NCBI GenBank assembly: GCA_027491415.1
Contig: JAOZFH010000018.1
Location: 16,856-80,855 of the forward strand
DNA from: Thermoproteota archaeon
Lineage (GTDB): Archaea; Korarchaeota; Korarchaeia; Korarchaeales; Korarchaeaceae
Reading direction: 5' to 3'
Length of the DNA stretch: 64,000 bases
Shown piece by piece: positions 24,971 to 33,216 of this stretch (the first letter of the stretch is position 1; each line of letters starts with the position of its first letter). A program made the translations under genes and the position numbers. Under the pieces are notes generated by a model. That model worked only from the letters and a program-made list of their open reading frames with translations, was not told the origin of the DNA and did not search any database.

Positions 24971-26698
24971 TCAGACGGCCTTGGTTTGCCCTATCACCCT
25001 AGCGACGATGAAGTTCAGCGGGGGCGAGAGCCTCAGACACTCGCTGAGGGGGACTGTTGGGTACAGCTCCTTGTTTATGGCCACCTCCTTGTTAATGGTC
25101 AGCTCTCTGGCCCTCTCCAAGAACTCGGACTCCTCTTCTGGTGTGAGCGGTCCCCTCTGGAGTCTGGAGAATATTTCCCTGTCCAGCGCCACTCTCTCCT
25201 CGATTATCTCGTAGAGATCCTCCCCGATCATGCCCCTATTCCTCTTGACCCTCGCCAGATTAAGGGAGGCATTCAGGCTGGCCTCGACTATGTCCGGCCG
25301 ATCCATCCACTTCGTCCTGTAGTTGAGGGTGAGACTCCAGTGGGGCTCCTCGAGGGCCCTGCGGTGGGACTCCAAGTCCCTGAACAGAATCTCGTACCCG
25401 TAGGCTTCTGGATGCTCAAACGCCGGGCTCCCAGGGTCAACGAAGGGGGCGAGGGGGGCCGTGAAGGCGTCCATCCGTCCTCCGCCGTGCAGGTTGATGA
25501 GTCTATCCACGTAGTCCGCCACCCCGGCCGCTATCTCGGGGGTCTGCCTGGGGAGGCCAGTCATGAAGTAAAGGTCCAGCCTCCTGAAGCCCAGCTCTCC
25601 CGACGCCCTCACCATCCGCTCTAGCTCCTCGTTCCCGTAGATCCTCCCAAAGGCTCGTCTCACGGACTCATCTTGGCTCTCAGGCGAGATCTGTATGTAG
25701 ACGTCGTATCCGAGGGACCTCAAGGCCTCAAGGAGCCTCCTGCTGGCCGGGTAGAAGAACTCGAACATAAGGGGGTTGTCTAGGTCGGCCCTCTTGAGCC
25801 TCTCCACTACTTCCAGGGCCCCTTCCTCCCCTCTGCCGAGCCTTAGGTCCCCGATGAAGAATATCGTCATCTTGGAGATGGACGAGATCGACTCTGCCTC
25901 TCTGACTATGGCCTCTGGGCTCTTCAGGGCTACCCCTCTCCTGCCGAAGATCCTCTCCTGGGCGCTCCTCGAGCCGCCGCAGGTCACGCAGTTGTACGGA
26001 CAGCCCTTAACGGTCAGGACGGCGGCGATGGGCGTGCTGATGAAGGAGGCGCAGGGCGCCACGAGGGCCAGGTCCCTCTCCCGGAGCGTCATCTTCACCA
26101 GGATCCTGTGGTCCACCTCGTAAGGGTCGAGAGTCTGGGGAGGGTCTCGAGGAGGCTCGAGCCTGATCCTGCCGTCGGCATCCCTCCAGGCCACTCCGGG
26201 AATCCCCTCCAGGCCCCTCCCCCGGTCGACTCTCTCGACTATCTGCTCGACCGCCTCCTCCGTCGTGTCGCCCAGCGCGACAGCATCAACGTATGGGTGA
26301 GCCTCCAAGATCTCTCTCCAGAAGTACGTGGCCGAGACCCCCCCAAGGAGGACGAGAGAGTCGGGGTGCTCGGACTTGATCAACCTGGCTACCTCAAGGG
26401 CCCCGTGAGCGTGGACGAGCCAGTGAAGGTCCACGCCGTAGACGAGGGAGTTCACGGACCGGATCGTCTTCAGTGGGTCATAGTCGGGGTCGAGTATCAT
26501 CTTGGAAGCCAGGTTGAAGATGCCGACCCTCCTTCCCCGTCGGGACAGCCATGTGGAGAGGGTCAGGAAGCCGTAGGGGTACATGTCGAATACCTGGAAG
26601 GAGGGCACTACCTCGCTCGTCAGGCACTTAAACATGGCTCTGCGCCTGAAGTCGAAGACACTGGGGGCGTGGAACAGGGCGAGGTCGTATTTAGCCAT
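24971..26698 (-). CDS. B12-binding domain/radical SAM protein
   Basis: A 575-residue protein. Residues 1-175 resemble a cobalamin-binding Rossmann domain (YGFLTLSTWLSRRG, LVLLGGVSATYF, DAVALGDTTEEAVEQ) that lacks the DxHxxG cobalamin-ligand motif. The radical SAM core follows with CPYNCVTCGG near residue 240. The C-terminal 150 residues are helical and family specific. It probably acts on a lipid or cofactor through radical methylation or rearrangement; I cannot identify the substrate. It is convergent with the LarA-like gene and lies downstream of the UbiE-like and polyprenyl synthase genes, which hints at an isoprenoid or quinone role. Confidence 0.85.
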   Translation of the reverse strand: MAKYDLALFHAPSVFDFRRRAMFKCLTSEVVPSFQVFDMYPYGFLTLSTWLSRRGRRVGIFNLASKMILDPDYDPLKTIRSVNSLVYGVDLHWLVHAHGALEVARLIKSEHPDSLVLLGGVSATYFWREILEAHPYVDAVALGDTTEEAVEQIVERVDRGRGLEGIPGVAWRDADGRIRLEPPRDPPQTLDPYEVDHRILVKMTLRERDLALVAPCASFISTPIAAVLTVKGCPYNCVTCGGSRSAQERIFGRRGVALKSPEAIVREAESISSISKMTIFFIGDLRLGRGEEGALEVVERLKRADLDNPLMFEFFYPASRRLLEALRSLGYDVYIQISPESQDESVRRAFGRIYGNEELERMVRASGELGFRRLDLYFMTGLPRQTPEIAAGVADYVDRLINLHGGGRMDAFTAPLAPFVDPGSPAFEHPEAYGYEILFRDLESHRRALEEPHWSLTLNYRTKWMDRPDIVEASLNASLNLARVKRNRGMIGEDLYEIIEERVALDREIFSRLQRGPLTPEEESEFLERARELTINKEVAINKELYPTVPLSECLRLSPPLNFIVARVIGQTKAV

Positions 26699-26733
26699 CT
26701 CCGGGCGGCCTTCTCAGCAATAGGAAAAAAATT

Positions 26734-27468
26734 TCACCGCAGCCTCTCGGCTACCACCCCAGTGAAGGTGCCCAGCGCGCGCCTGAACACCGTCCTTACC
26801 TCAAAGAGCCTTCTTATCTCTCTGACGAACTCTGATGAGGTCCACATGGCTTCGTACGTTGGGTAGAGCTCCCTCCACGGTGAGACGTCGACCCTCATGG
26901 TGGCCAGCCCGGCCAGGGCCGGGGCGATCCACCTGACGTAGGTCTTAGCCAGGGCGTCGACTGCCCGCCAGTCGGGCCTGGTGAGGTCGAGCACCCCCAG
27001 CCTCCCTCCTATCCTCAGGACGCGCCGCAGCTCCCTGAGGGCCTCTCTCCTATCTACGGCGTCCCGGAGGGAGTAGGCGGCCAGGGCCAGGTCCACGGAC
27101 TCGTCAGCCAGCGGGATGTCCTCGAACGTTGCCCTGACGGCTAGCAACGTGAGTCCACTCCCCGCGCGGCTCGCCCTCTCCCTAGCCGCGACGAGCATCT
27201 CATTGAGCGGGTCGAGGAGTATCAAGGTTCCACCTGGCGAGAGGGCCTTCGCCAGCAGTTCGGAAGACTGACCCGGGCCGCAGCCGGCGTCCAACGCTGC
27301 CTCCCCGGGTCTGGGCCGCAAGTCGACCACGAGCCTCTCCCTTAGCCTTCCCGCGAGTCCCAGCGACATGGCGGCGTTGGCCCTCTCGTACACATCCGTG
27401 AGTTCGCTCAGCGCGGCCTCCACCCTCCCCCAGCGGTCGCCGGGGAGACCGTCGCTCAACCCTCCCAC
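26734..27468 (-). CDS. UbiE/MenG-type SAM-dependent methyltransferase
   Basis: A 244-residue class I methyltransferase. Motif I is LDAGCGPGQSSELL, followed by ILLDPLNEML, FEDIPLADESVDLALAAYSLRDAVDR and GGRLGVLDLTRPD, the UbiE/COQ5 pattern (the SLRD..D loop is typical). The likely reaction is C-methylation of a demethylmenaquinone-like quinone. Its start overlaps the end of the polyprenyl diphosphate synthase gene by 13 nt, supporting a joint role in prenylquinone synthesis. Confidence 0.85.
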   Translation of the reverse strand: MGGLSDGLPGDRWGRVEAALSELTDVYERANAAMSLGLAGRLRERLVVDLRPRPGEAALDAGCGPGQSSELLAKALSPGGTLILLDPLNEMLVAARERASRAGSGLTLLAVRATFEDIPLADESVDLALAAYSLRDAVDRREALRELRRVLRIGGRLGVLDLTRPDWRAVDALAKTYVRWIAPALAGLATMRVDVSPWRELYPTYEAMWTSSEFVREIRRLFEVRTVFRRALGTFTGVVAERLR

Positions 27469-28277
27469 CTCGTCGCGTAAAGGGCTAGCTCCTTCAGGAG
27501 GTTCCTGGCCTCCGACGGCGGGACCAGGTCCTCCAGCAAGTCGACGGCCCTGCGAGTGAAGTCCTCTGACGCGGCGCCTATCGGGCCGACGGGTTTGGCC
27601 TCAACCAAGGCGCTTATCTCACCCGGCTTTCCGAAGTCCAGCAGGTCGTCCCTCAGCTGGTAGGCCATGCCGACCAGCCTGCCGAACTCGGCCATCCCGC
27701 TGATCACCCGATCCTCGGCCCCCGCGATGATCGCGCCCAGCTCGGTAGACGCGCTGAAGAGCGAGGCGGTCTTCTTCTCCAGTATCTGGAGGTAGGCGTC
27801 GAAGGATATCGGCTCACCCCTCGCCCTGATCCTAGCCTCCTCCGCCTCGCCCTCGCTCATGACCCTCGTGGTCCTCGACAGGGCCCTGGCGATCCTCGGA
27901 TTGCCGTAGTCGGCCGTCACGTCCAGCACGAGGGAGAGGACGAAGTCGGAGACGAGGATCGCGAGGTCTCGGCCGAACCTCATGTGAAAGGCGAGCTTCC
28001 CCCTACGGACCTGGTCGCCGTCTATCAGGTCGTCGTGAATCAGAGAGGCGGTGTGTATGAGCTCCACGGCCGCCGCGGCGGGGTCTGGATCTGGGTCTGC
28101 TCCGCCCCCGCAGACCTCGTGGCTCAAGTAGAGAAGGACCGGCCTGACCCTCTTCCCCCCAGAGACGAACTCCACGAGGGGCGCCGCGAATGGAGAGGAC
28201 ACGTGCTCGGACAGGAGCTTAGACAGGGCCTTATCAGCCCTCTCGACGTAGGGGCGGAGCCTCTCCCGGAGCAACAC
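27456..28277 (-). CDS. Polyprenyl diphosphate synthase
   Basis: A 273-residue all-helical prenyltransferase. The first aspartate-rich motif is HDDLIDGD (D82, D83, D86) and the second QLRDDLLDF (near residue 205); GGKRVRP at 40-46 binds pyrophosphate. The residues just before the first motif (LIHTASLI) lack bulky aromatic chain stoppers at positions -4 and -5, so products longer than GGPP are possible. Overlap with the UbiE-type methyltransferase favours a quinone side-chain synthase. It is divergent from the MFS gene. Confidence 0.92.
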   Translation of the reverse strand: MLLRERLRPYVERADKALSKLLSEHVSSPFAAPLVEFVSGGKRVRPVLLYLSHEVCGGGADPDPDPAAAAVELIHTASLIHDDLIDGDQVRRGKLAFHMRFGRDLAILVSDFVLSLVLDVTADYGNPRIARALSRTTRVMSEGEAEEARIRARGEPISFDAYLQILEKKTASLFSASTELGAIIAGAEDRVISGMAEFGRLVGMAYQLRDDLLDFGKPGEISALVEAKPVGPIGAASEDFTRRAVDLLEDLVPPSEARNLLKELALYATRWEG

Positions 28278-28339
28278 CGATCGGTAGGGGGCTGTGAGTG
28301 GGGCGAAAATTAACCTTAGCCGACCAGGAGAGGGGAGCG

Positions 28340-28346
28340 CTTAATT
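28340..28346 (+). promoter_or_regulatory. TATA-like element for the MFS gene
   Basis: CTTAATT is centred 28 nt before GTG 28371 and only 7 nt before TTG 28350, so it favours the shorter, leaderless start. Confidence 0.45.
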
Positions 28347-28370
28347 CGGTTGGCCGACGAGGGCGGCCCC

Positions 28371-29534
28371 GTGGGTGACAGCGAGACCGTCGGGAAGAGG
28401 AACGTCGTGGCAATGGGGCTCACCAGCCTCCTGACCGACGTGAGCACCGAGATGGTGCTGGCTGGGCTCCCATTCTTCCTGACACAGGAGCTGGGCGGAG
28501 GAATGGCCGCTCTGGGCGCCATAGAGGGCTCGGCCGAGCTCACGGCGAGCCTCCTCAAGGCAATCTCTGGGAGGCTCAGCGACATCATGGGACGGAGGAA
28601 GCCCCTAGCCGTGCTGGGATACGCAGTCTCTGCCGTTCTGAAGCCCACGCTGGCGCTCGCCACCAGCTGGTGGCACGCCCTAGCCGTGAGGGTAGGGGAC
28701 AGGGTGGGCAAGGGCATCAGGACCTCCCCAAGGGACGCGCTAATAGCCGACAGCGTAGCGGAGGAGTTCAGAGGCAGAGCTTTCGGCCTCCACAGGGCGA
28801 TGGACACCGCCGGCGCCGTCTTGGGGCCGCTCCTGGCCCTGGCGCTGATCCCCAGGGTTGGGTACCGGGGCACCTTCGCCGCGTCGGCCATCCCCGGCCT
28901 GCTGGGAGTGCTCGTGCTGGCCGCCCTGGTGGCCGAGGTGAGGCCGAGGGAGAGGAGAAGGGTCCCGCCAGCGAAGGGCGCGCTGACTCCGGAGTTCAGG
29001 CTCTACTTGGCGTCGGTGGCGACCTTCAGCGCCGCGCAGTTCAGCTACGCCTTCCTTCTCACCAGACTCGTGGAGCTTGGCTGGAGCGTCGGGAGCGCCA
29101 TTGCTCTCTACGTAGCCGCCAACCTTGTGTACAGCTCCGCGGCGATACCCGTCGGGACGCTCGGGGACAAGGTCGGGAACCTGAGGGCCCTCCTTCTAGG
29201 GTATCTGAGCCTCGCGTTCACCGCCGTCATAGCCTCCACCGAGAGCAGGTGGACGGGCCCCGCGGCAGTGGTCGCGTTTGGGGTTTACATGGCCCTGGTG
29301 GACACCCTCGAGAGGGCCGCGCTTCCTTCCTTGGTGCCCGAGGATCTGAGGGGGACCGCGTACGGCGCGTTCCACGCCACCAAGGGGATCGCCACGATGC
29401 CAGGGAACCTCGCCTTCGGGCTCATCTATGACGCCTGGGGCGCCAGGGCGGCCTTCAGCCTCTCCTGCGTCCTTGCACTCCTGGCGACGATCCCGCTGGT
29501 AGGGCTGATCAGGAAGAGGTCTGGCCGGGGGTGA
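28371..29534 (+). CDS. MFS transporter
   Basis: About 387 residues with twelve hydrophobic segments. The loop 2-3 motif is GRLSDIMGRRKPL, a canonical major facilitator signature, and RVGDRVGKGIRTSPRDALIAD between helices 4 and 5 is typical of the MFS subgroup often annotated as multidrug or sugar efflux. It is expected to be a cytoplasmic membrane exporter; its substrate is not evident. GTG 28371 is chosen by TATA spacing; TTG 28350 is the alternative. It converges on the HAD-like gene. Confidence 0.88.
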   Translation: MGDSETVGKRNVVAMGLTSLLTDVSTEMVLAGLPFFLTQELGGGMAALGAIEGSAELTASLLKAISGRLSDIMGRRKPLAVLGYAVSAVLKPTLALATSWWHALAVRVGDRVGKGIRTSPRDALIADSVAEEFRGRAFGLHRAMDTAGAVLGPLLALALIPRVGYRGTFAASAIPGLLGVLVLAALVAEVRPRERRRVPPAKGALTPEFRLYLASVATFSAAQFSYAFLLTRLVELGWSVGSAIALYVAANLVYSSAAIPVGTLGDKVGNLRALLLGYLSLAFTAVIASTESRWTGPAAVVAFGVYMALVDTLERAALPSLVPEDLRGTAYGAFHATKGIATMPGNLAFGLIYDAWGARAAFSLSCVLALLATIPLVGLIRKRSGRG

Positions 29535-29546
29535 GAGGGAGGCCGC

Positions 29547-30200
29547 TCAGGGAATACGGGTCAGCATTCTGAGGAGCTCTCCGAACCCGGAGACTCGGGC
29601 AACCCTCCTGACGGACTCTCTCTGGCCCAGAAAGATGGGCATCAGACCCAGCTGGGAGCTCGCAAGGGCCCTCTCAACGGCACCGGTGACGAAGACATCG
29701 GGAGGGTCGCCTCCCAGCGCCGAGAGGAGCCTCTTCAGAGACTCGAGCCACCCCTCCGAGCCGGAGTACAGGGAGACGTCAACGAGGCCAGCCAGGCCGG
29801 TGGACCTGAGGACTTCCGTCGGCGCCCTCTCCTCGGCCTCGACTCCGATGAACAAGACTCCAATGGAAGCCCCCATCCGCCTCAGAGACTCTAAGAGGCT
29901 CTTGGCGCCATGAACGGGCGTTACGGTGGATGTCCAAGCCTTGATGAAGGCGTCCACCGCCCTCTGGATGTCGTGAGGGGTGGGATGTATCCCCCTCTCG
30001 GAAAGGTACTCCCTGAGGAGCTCCCCGCGATTCACGCGCCCCGAGGAGCGTCGTAGAGATTCCAGCAGCGCCAGATCTCTGGCCATCTCCCTAGCCTCTC
30101 GCAGGTCCACGCCGAGGCTCCTCAGGGCGGCCAGATAGCAGACCGGGAGGCTGCTAGAGTCCTGTAGGATGGTGGTGAGGCCGTCGAAGACGACCCTCAT
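29547..30200 (-). CDS. Degenerate HAD-superfamily protein
   Basis: A 217-residue protein with the HAD domain layout: a first strand ending FDGLTTIL, a helical cap (about residues 15-85), a strand IGVLFIGVEAEE at motif II and DVFVTGAVERALASSQLGLMPIFL at motif IV. In motif I the DxDxT pattern is D6-G-L-T-T10, so the second Asp is Leu, and the motif IV acidic residues are missing. It may therefore be a non-catalytic binding protein, or an enzyme with altered chemistry. It is the last gene of the minus-strand operon that starts at 31735. Confidence 0.65.
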   Translation of the reverse strand: MRVVFDGLTTILQDSSSLPVCYLAALRSLGVDLREAREMARDLALLESLRRSSGRVNRGELLREYLSERGIHPTPHDIQRAVDAFIKAWTSTVTPVHGAKSLLESLRRMGASIGVLFIGVEAEERAPTEVLRSTGLAGLVDVSLYSGSEGWLESLKRLLSALGGDPPDVFVTGAVERALASSQLGLMPIFLGQRESVRRVARVSGFGELLRMLTRIP

Positions 30201-30225
30201 GCCCGACGCGCCCTCCCGGCCCGGT

Positions 30226-30495
30226 TCACGGCCCGACCTGCCAAAGGCATATTCTGATCACCCTGGAGCGGGGTTTCTGAGACGTGGTGGCGACGAACCC
30301 CATCCTGCTGATCGAGTTCTCCAGCTCCACAAGGTCTATGGGGCCGTTAGACCTCACGAGCACCTCATACGAGACCGTCCTCGTTCCGTCCGGGAGGAAT
30401 GCGTCTGACTCTGCCACGCTCTCTATTTGGCCTAGCTTGGAGAGATACCCCAGCAGGCCGTTCAGGATGGGGTTATCGCCTCGGTATTGTCCCAT
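30226..30495 (-). CDS. Small hypothetical protein
   Basis: An 89-residue protein with alternating beta strands and one helix (YEVLVRSNGPIDLVELENSISRMGF), reminiscent of a small ferredoxin-like or ACT-sized fold. No motif is recognised. It sits 25 nt upstream of the degenerate HAD gene and 56 nt downstream of the 143-residue helical protein, in an all-minus operon with tsr3. Confidence 0.6.
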   Translation of the reverse strand: MGQYRGDNPILNGLLGYLSKLGQIESVAESDAFLPDGTRTVSYEVLVRSNGPIDLVELENSISRMGFVATTSQKPRSRVIRICLWQVGP

Positions 30496-30551
30496 GCACC
30501 TACCGATCCTGCGCGGCGGGCGACCGATTTAACCCCAACTCAACCCAGCGC

Positions 30552-30983
30552 TCACCTGCCGGAAACTCTCAGGAACTCGTTCACGTACGCAAGAACCTTC
30601 CTGGCCACAGATTGGAGAGATTCCGCCTCTCTGGTTGCCCGCTCCATGTCCTCCAGTATCCGGGACAGGGCCCTCTCGACCATCCCGTCTGGCGGGTACA
30701 AGGGGAGCGAGACATTCCAGGCGACCGAGATGTCCCTGGCGCGCCTGATCAGACCCCTGAGCTGATCTTCCAGGTCCTTAGAGGTCCTCCTGTCCAGACC
30801 CGTGGGCCGGCCGCGCGGTGGAGAGTTGAGACGGGCGAGGGCTAGCCTCAGCCTCCGCCTGAGGTCGGAGGCCGGGTCGTACCTCACCTGGATCAGCACC
30901 CTTCGACCCCTGACTGTGACGGTCGCCCAGTCGCCGAGGGCGGCCCGCACGCGGTGCACCCACTCTGGATCTGGATCGCGCAC
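30552..30983 (-). CDS. Hypothetical protein with basic N-terminus and helical C-terminus
   Basis: A 143-residue protein. A beta segment (WATVTVRGRRVLIQVRYDP) is followed by a strongly basic stretch and then long helices (VERALSRILEDMERATREAESLQSV). It lies 3 nt from tsr3 and is probably translated from the same mRNA. The basic surface suggests RNA or ribosome contact, by inference from charge and context only. Confidence 0.6.
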   Translation of the reverse strand: MRDPDPEWVHRVRAALGDWATVTVRGRRVLIQVRYDPASDLRRRLRLALARLNSPPRGRPTGLDRRTSKDLEDQLRGLIRRARDISVAWNVSLPLYPPDGMVERALSRILEDMERATREAESLQSVARKVLAYVNEFLRVSGR

Positions 30984-30986
30984 AGC

Positions 30987-31499
30987 TCACCCCCTCGCCA
31001 GCTCCTCGTAGAACTTCCTACTGAGCTCCTCTACCTCATCGGGACCCTCAGCCCTTGAGTAGGCCTCAAGCCAGTCCTCATTCAGCCTGAGGAACTCTGG
31101 ACCCCACTTGAACTCCGAGAGCACCCTCTCGGCCTGATCTCTGCGGCCCAAGATGAACAGAGCCGCGGCGAGGGCCTCTGCGGTTGAGAGCCTGAAGGGC
31201 CTGCCGTAGTTTATCGGATTGGCCGCAACTAGTAGCGGGAGCACCCTCCTCCTCCCTCGGGGCCACCTGACCTCGTCGATCCTGCGCCAGGAGGCGTCGA
31301 CCGCCACGAGACCCCTGGATTCCGCCGATTCGCGGTCTGCAGGGCTCAGGTAAACGTGAGAGGTTGGGTCCAAGATTACAGCCCCCCGTGGGGGTCTGTG
31401 AGTCCTCACGGCAAGGCCCCGCCTAATCAGCCTGATCCCTGTGGCCTTCCTCGGGTCGTCGTGCTCGAGCCTGACTACGAACAGCCTGATTTCCCTCAC
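30987..31499 (-). CDS. tsr3: Ribosomal RNA aminocarboxypropyltransferase Tsr3
   Basis: A 170-residue protein of the Tsr3/DUF367 family. The diagnostic blocks are GLVAVDASWRRID, RVLPLLVAANPINYGRPFRLSTAEALAAAL and the C-terminal helix FKWGPEFLRLNEDWLEAY. Tsr3 transfers the 3-amino-3-carboxypropyl group of SAM to a hypermodified uridine of small-subunit rRNA during late maturation. It overlaps the upstream AsnC-type domain gene by 4 nt. Confidence 0.93.
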   Translation of the reverse strand: MREIRLFVVRLEHDDPRKATGIRLIRRGLAVRTHRPPRGAVILDPTSHVYLSPADRESAESRGLVAVDASWRRIDEVRWPRGRRRVLPLLVAANPINYGRPFRLSTAEALAAALFILGRRDQAERVLSEFKWGPEFLRLNEDWLEAYSRAEGPDEVEELSRKFYEELARG

Positions 31500-31735
31500 T
31501 TCAGCCTCTCCAGGACTATGAATGTCACGGTCTCCACTACATCCTCGTCGGACCTGATGTCCTCAAGCACCTTCGAGAGTTCGAAGGTGTTGTCGGCGAC
31601 TATCCTCAGGAGGAAGTCGAATGGTCCGGTGACGTAGAGGACCTCGACCACGTTGTTGAGGGTGGGGAAGACCTCCTTGAACTTGGGAGCTTTCGGGGGC
31701 TTGACTTTCACCGCCGTGTAGGCCTCCACCGGCAT
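31496..31735 (-). CDS. Stand-alone Lrp/AsnC ligand-binding (RAM) domain
   Basis: A 79-residue protein equal to the C-terminal regulator domain of Lrp/AsnC proteins: EAYTAVKVKPPKAPKFKEVF, VVEVLYVTGPFDFLLRIVA and VVETVTFIVLERLK give the beta-alpha-beta-beta-alpha-beta order. It lacks the N-terminal HTH. Such single domains oligomerise and bind amino acids and can modulate other Lrp-type regulators. It is the first gene of the operon; the leaderless ATG lies about 30 nt from a TATA element. Confidence 0.88.
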   Translation of the reverse strand: MPVEAYTAVKVKPPKAPKFKEVFPTLNNVVEVLYVTGPFDFLLRIVADNTFELSKVLEDIRSDEDVVETVTFIVLERLK

Positions 31736-31760
31736 GGCGGGTCAGGCGGCCCCACGGCTG

Positions 31761-31768
31761 AATATAAT
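31761..31768 (-). promoter_or_regulatory. TATA element for the RAM domain-tsr3 operon
   Basis: On the minus strand TATTATATT, centred 30 nt before the ATG at 31735. Confidence 0.55.
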
Positions 31769-31859
31769 AAGGTGGGCATGCTGTCCAAATCGGCGGGGGA
31801 TGATGAGGCCGACTTGCCGGGCCTCCGCCGTGGCCGACGGTCGGCTTGCCGACCCCTCC

Positions 31860-32066
31860 CTACCTCCTGACGGTCGCCCTGATCTCGGTCGGGCTGGCCA
31901 GCTCATCGAGAACGATCAAGATCCCCGACTCGTCAACCCTCCTCACGCCCGACAGTTCGGGGGACTCTACCGCGCCGATCCTCCACTCAGGTCTGACCGA
32001 CAGCTCGATCGCCAGGCCCCTCACCGGCCTCTCGGCTTTGAGGTCAGCCCATAGCTCCCTTGCCAT
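31860..32066 (-). CDS. Small hypothetical protein
   Basis: A 68-residue protein with strand-like segments (GLAIELSVRPEW, VDESGILIVLD) and a final helix start (LASPTEIRATVRR). Size and layout recall Pcc1-type KEOPS subunits, but similarity is too weak for a call. It overlaps the 3' end of the 291-residue gene by 23 nt on the same strand and is probably co-transcribed with it. Confidence 0.5.
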   Translation of the reverse strand: MARELWADLKAERPVRGLAIELSVRPEWRIGAVESPELSGVRRVDESGILIVLDELASPTEIRATVRR

Positions 32067-32919
32067 CGTAGCCCGGAGTGGCGGAGACTCCCCAGCGGCC
32101 TATCCACCAGGAGACGTAGGCCTTGAGGCCAACCCTGATGCCCGAGTCGTTCGAGCTTGTCGATAGGGCTACGAGCTTCCAGGCCCTGGTCTCAACGCTC
32201 AGCCCAGACTGGGGCGGTTCCAGTATCGGAAGGAGGCGTCCTCCAGGCATGGGGCGGAAGGGGAACGTCGTCCCTGCGCAGGGCCTGTCTCCAGTGGCTC
32301 TGAGGGACGTGACCACCCCTCTTCCGCCCGACCGGACGAACTTCAGCCAGTGAGCTCCATCGGGGGCGGGGGTCAGCCTCCTCGGGACTGGACTTACCGC
32401 CGTGAAATCTGCGCCCCTGGGGTGCGGCCAGATCCTCACGAAGGGCAGGTCCCAAGAGTGATAACAGGCCTCCAGCAGGCGCCTCAGCAGATCGGCCATG
32501 GAGTCCAGCGGGGGTATCCTCCCCCTGCACGGCCCTCCCCTGCCAGAGTAGAACTCCAGCGCGGCCCCGACGGGGTCCACACCTAGGTGGATGACCTCGC
32601 CGACCGCCGAGATGAACCCGTCCGCATCCACCCTGGCGCCGTCGGGAGTGTGCATCGGGCCGGCTACCGGGAACCTCCTGCCGAAGACCCGGATGTAGCC
32701 GGAGGAGGCGGCCTTCGGAGACTCGACGCTCCGACCCCTCGCCCCTCTCGCGCCAAGAACTACCGAGGTGACTGTGGGGTCGGGTGGATCCATGCCGGGC
32801 GGGACTATTACGACTTGGTGCTTCTCGGGGTCTGGCCGGCCCGTAAGCTGTCTCGGGACTCCAATTACGTTCAGCAGCTGCTCCAGGGCGGCCGCGCTCG
32901 TGCGGTCCGCCTCCAGCAC
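32044..32919 (-). CDS. Conserved-looking hypothetical protein
   Basis: A 291-residue soluble protein. It begins with an alpha/beta unit (EADRTSAAALEQLLNVIG, HQVVIVPPGMDPPD) and has a central region with GYIRVFGRRFPVAGPMH, CYHSWDLPFVRIWPHP and FTAVSPVPRRL. No catalytic signature is recognised. Codons for LRLAVLEAD precede the GTG in frame, so the true start may lie a few codons upstream at a CTG. A TATA-like element on the minus strand is near 32966-32973. Confidence 0.62.
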   Translation of the reverse strand: MLEADRTSAAALEQLLNVIGVPRQLTGRPDPEKHQVVIVPPGMDPPDPTVTSVVLGARGARGRSVESPKAASSGYIRVFGRRFPVAGPMHTPDGARVDADGFISAVGEVIHLGVDPVGAALEFYSGRGGPCRGRIPPLDSMADLLRRLLEACYHSWDLPFVRIWPHPRGADFTAVSPVPRRLTPAPDGAHWLKFVRSGGRGVVTSLRATGDRPCAGTTFPFRPMPGGRLLPILEPPQSGLSVETRAWKLVALSTSSNDSGIRVGLKAYVSWWIGRWGVSATPGYDGKGAMG

Positions 32920-32966
32920 GGCCAGCCTCAGGTGAGGACCCTAAGCGCGTGACGGCGGGAGTGGGC

Positions 32967-33216
32967 TTAATTGTGCGGCGCAGCGGAGTAACTACGCATG
33001 TAATACGGAGGGTATAGGAAGAAATGAGTCCATAATTTGGCACGTTCGTCTGTCAGATGCGTTGAGGGAAGCATCGGCCCCGTGGGACCACTTGGGTCCG
33101 CGAAATAGGCCCGTTTCGGCTGAAAGCTCAAACCTTCGGAGTGGAGTTATCTCGCTCGATGTAACGCGACCCCTACGAGGAAAGAGAAGGCGCTGAGGCC
33201 TTTTTCGAGCTCACAG
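32967..33216. other. Noncoding interval of about 250 nt between divergent genes
   Basis: No convincing frame on either strand. It holds a small hairpin (GGACC 33085-33089 with GGTCC 33095-33099) and a T-rich tract just before the KaiC-like start. No C/D box pair or tRNA fold was recognised. Confidence 0.4.
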
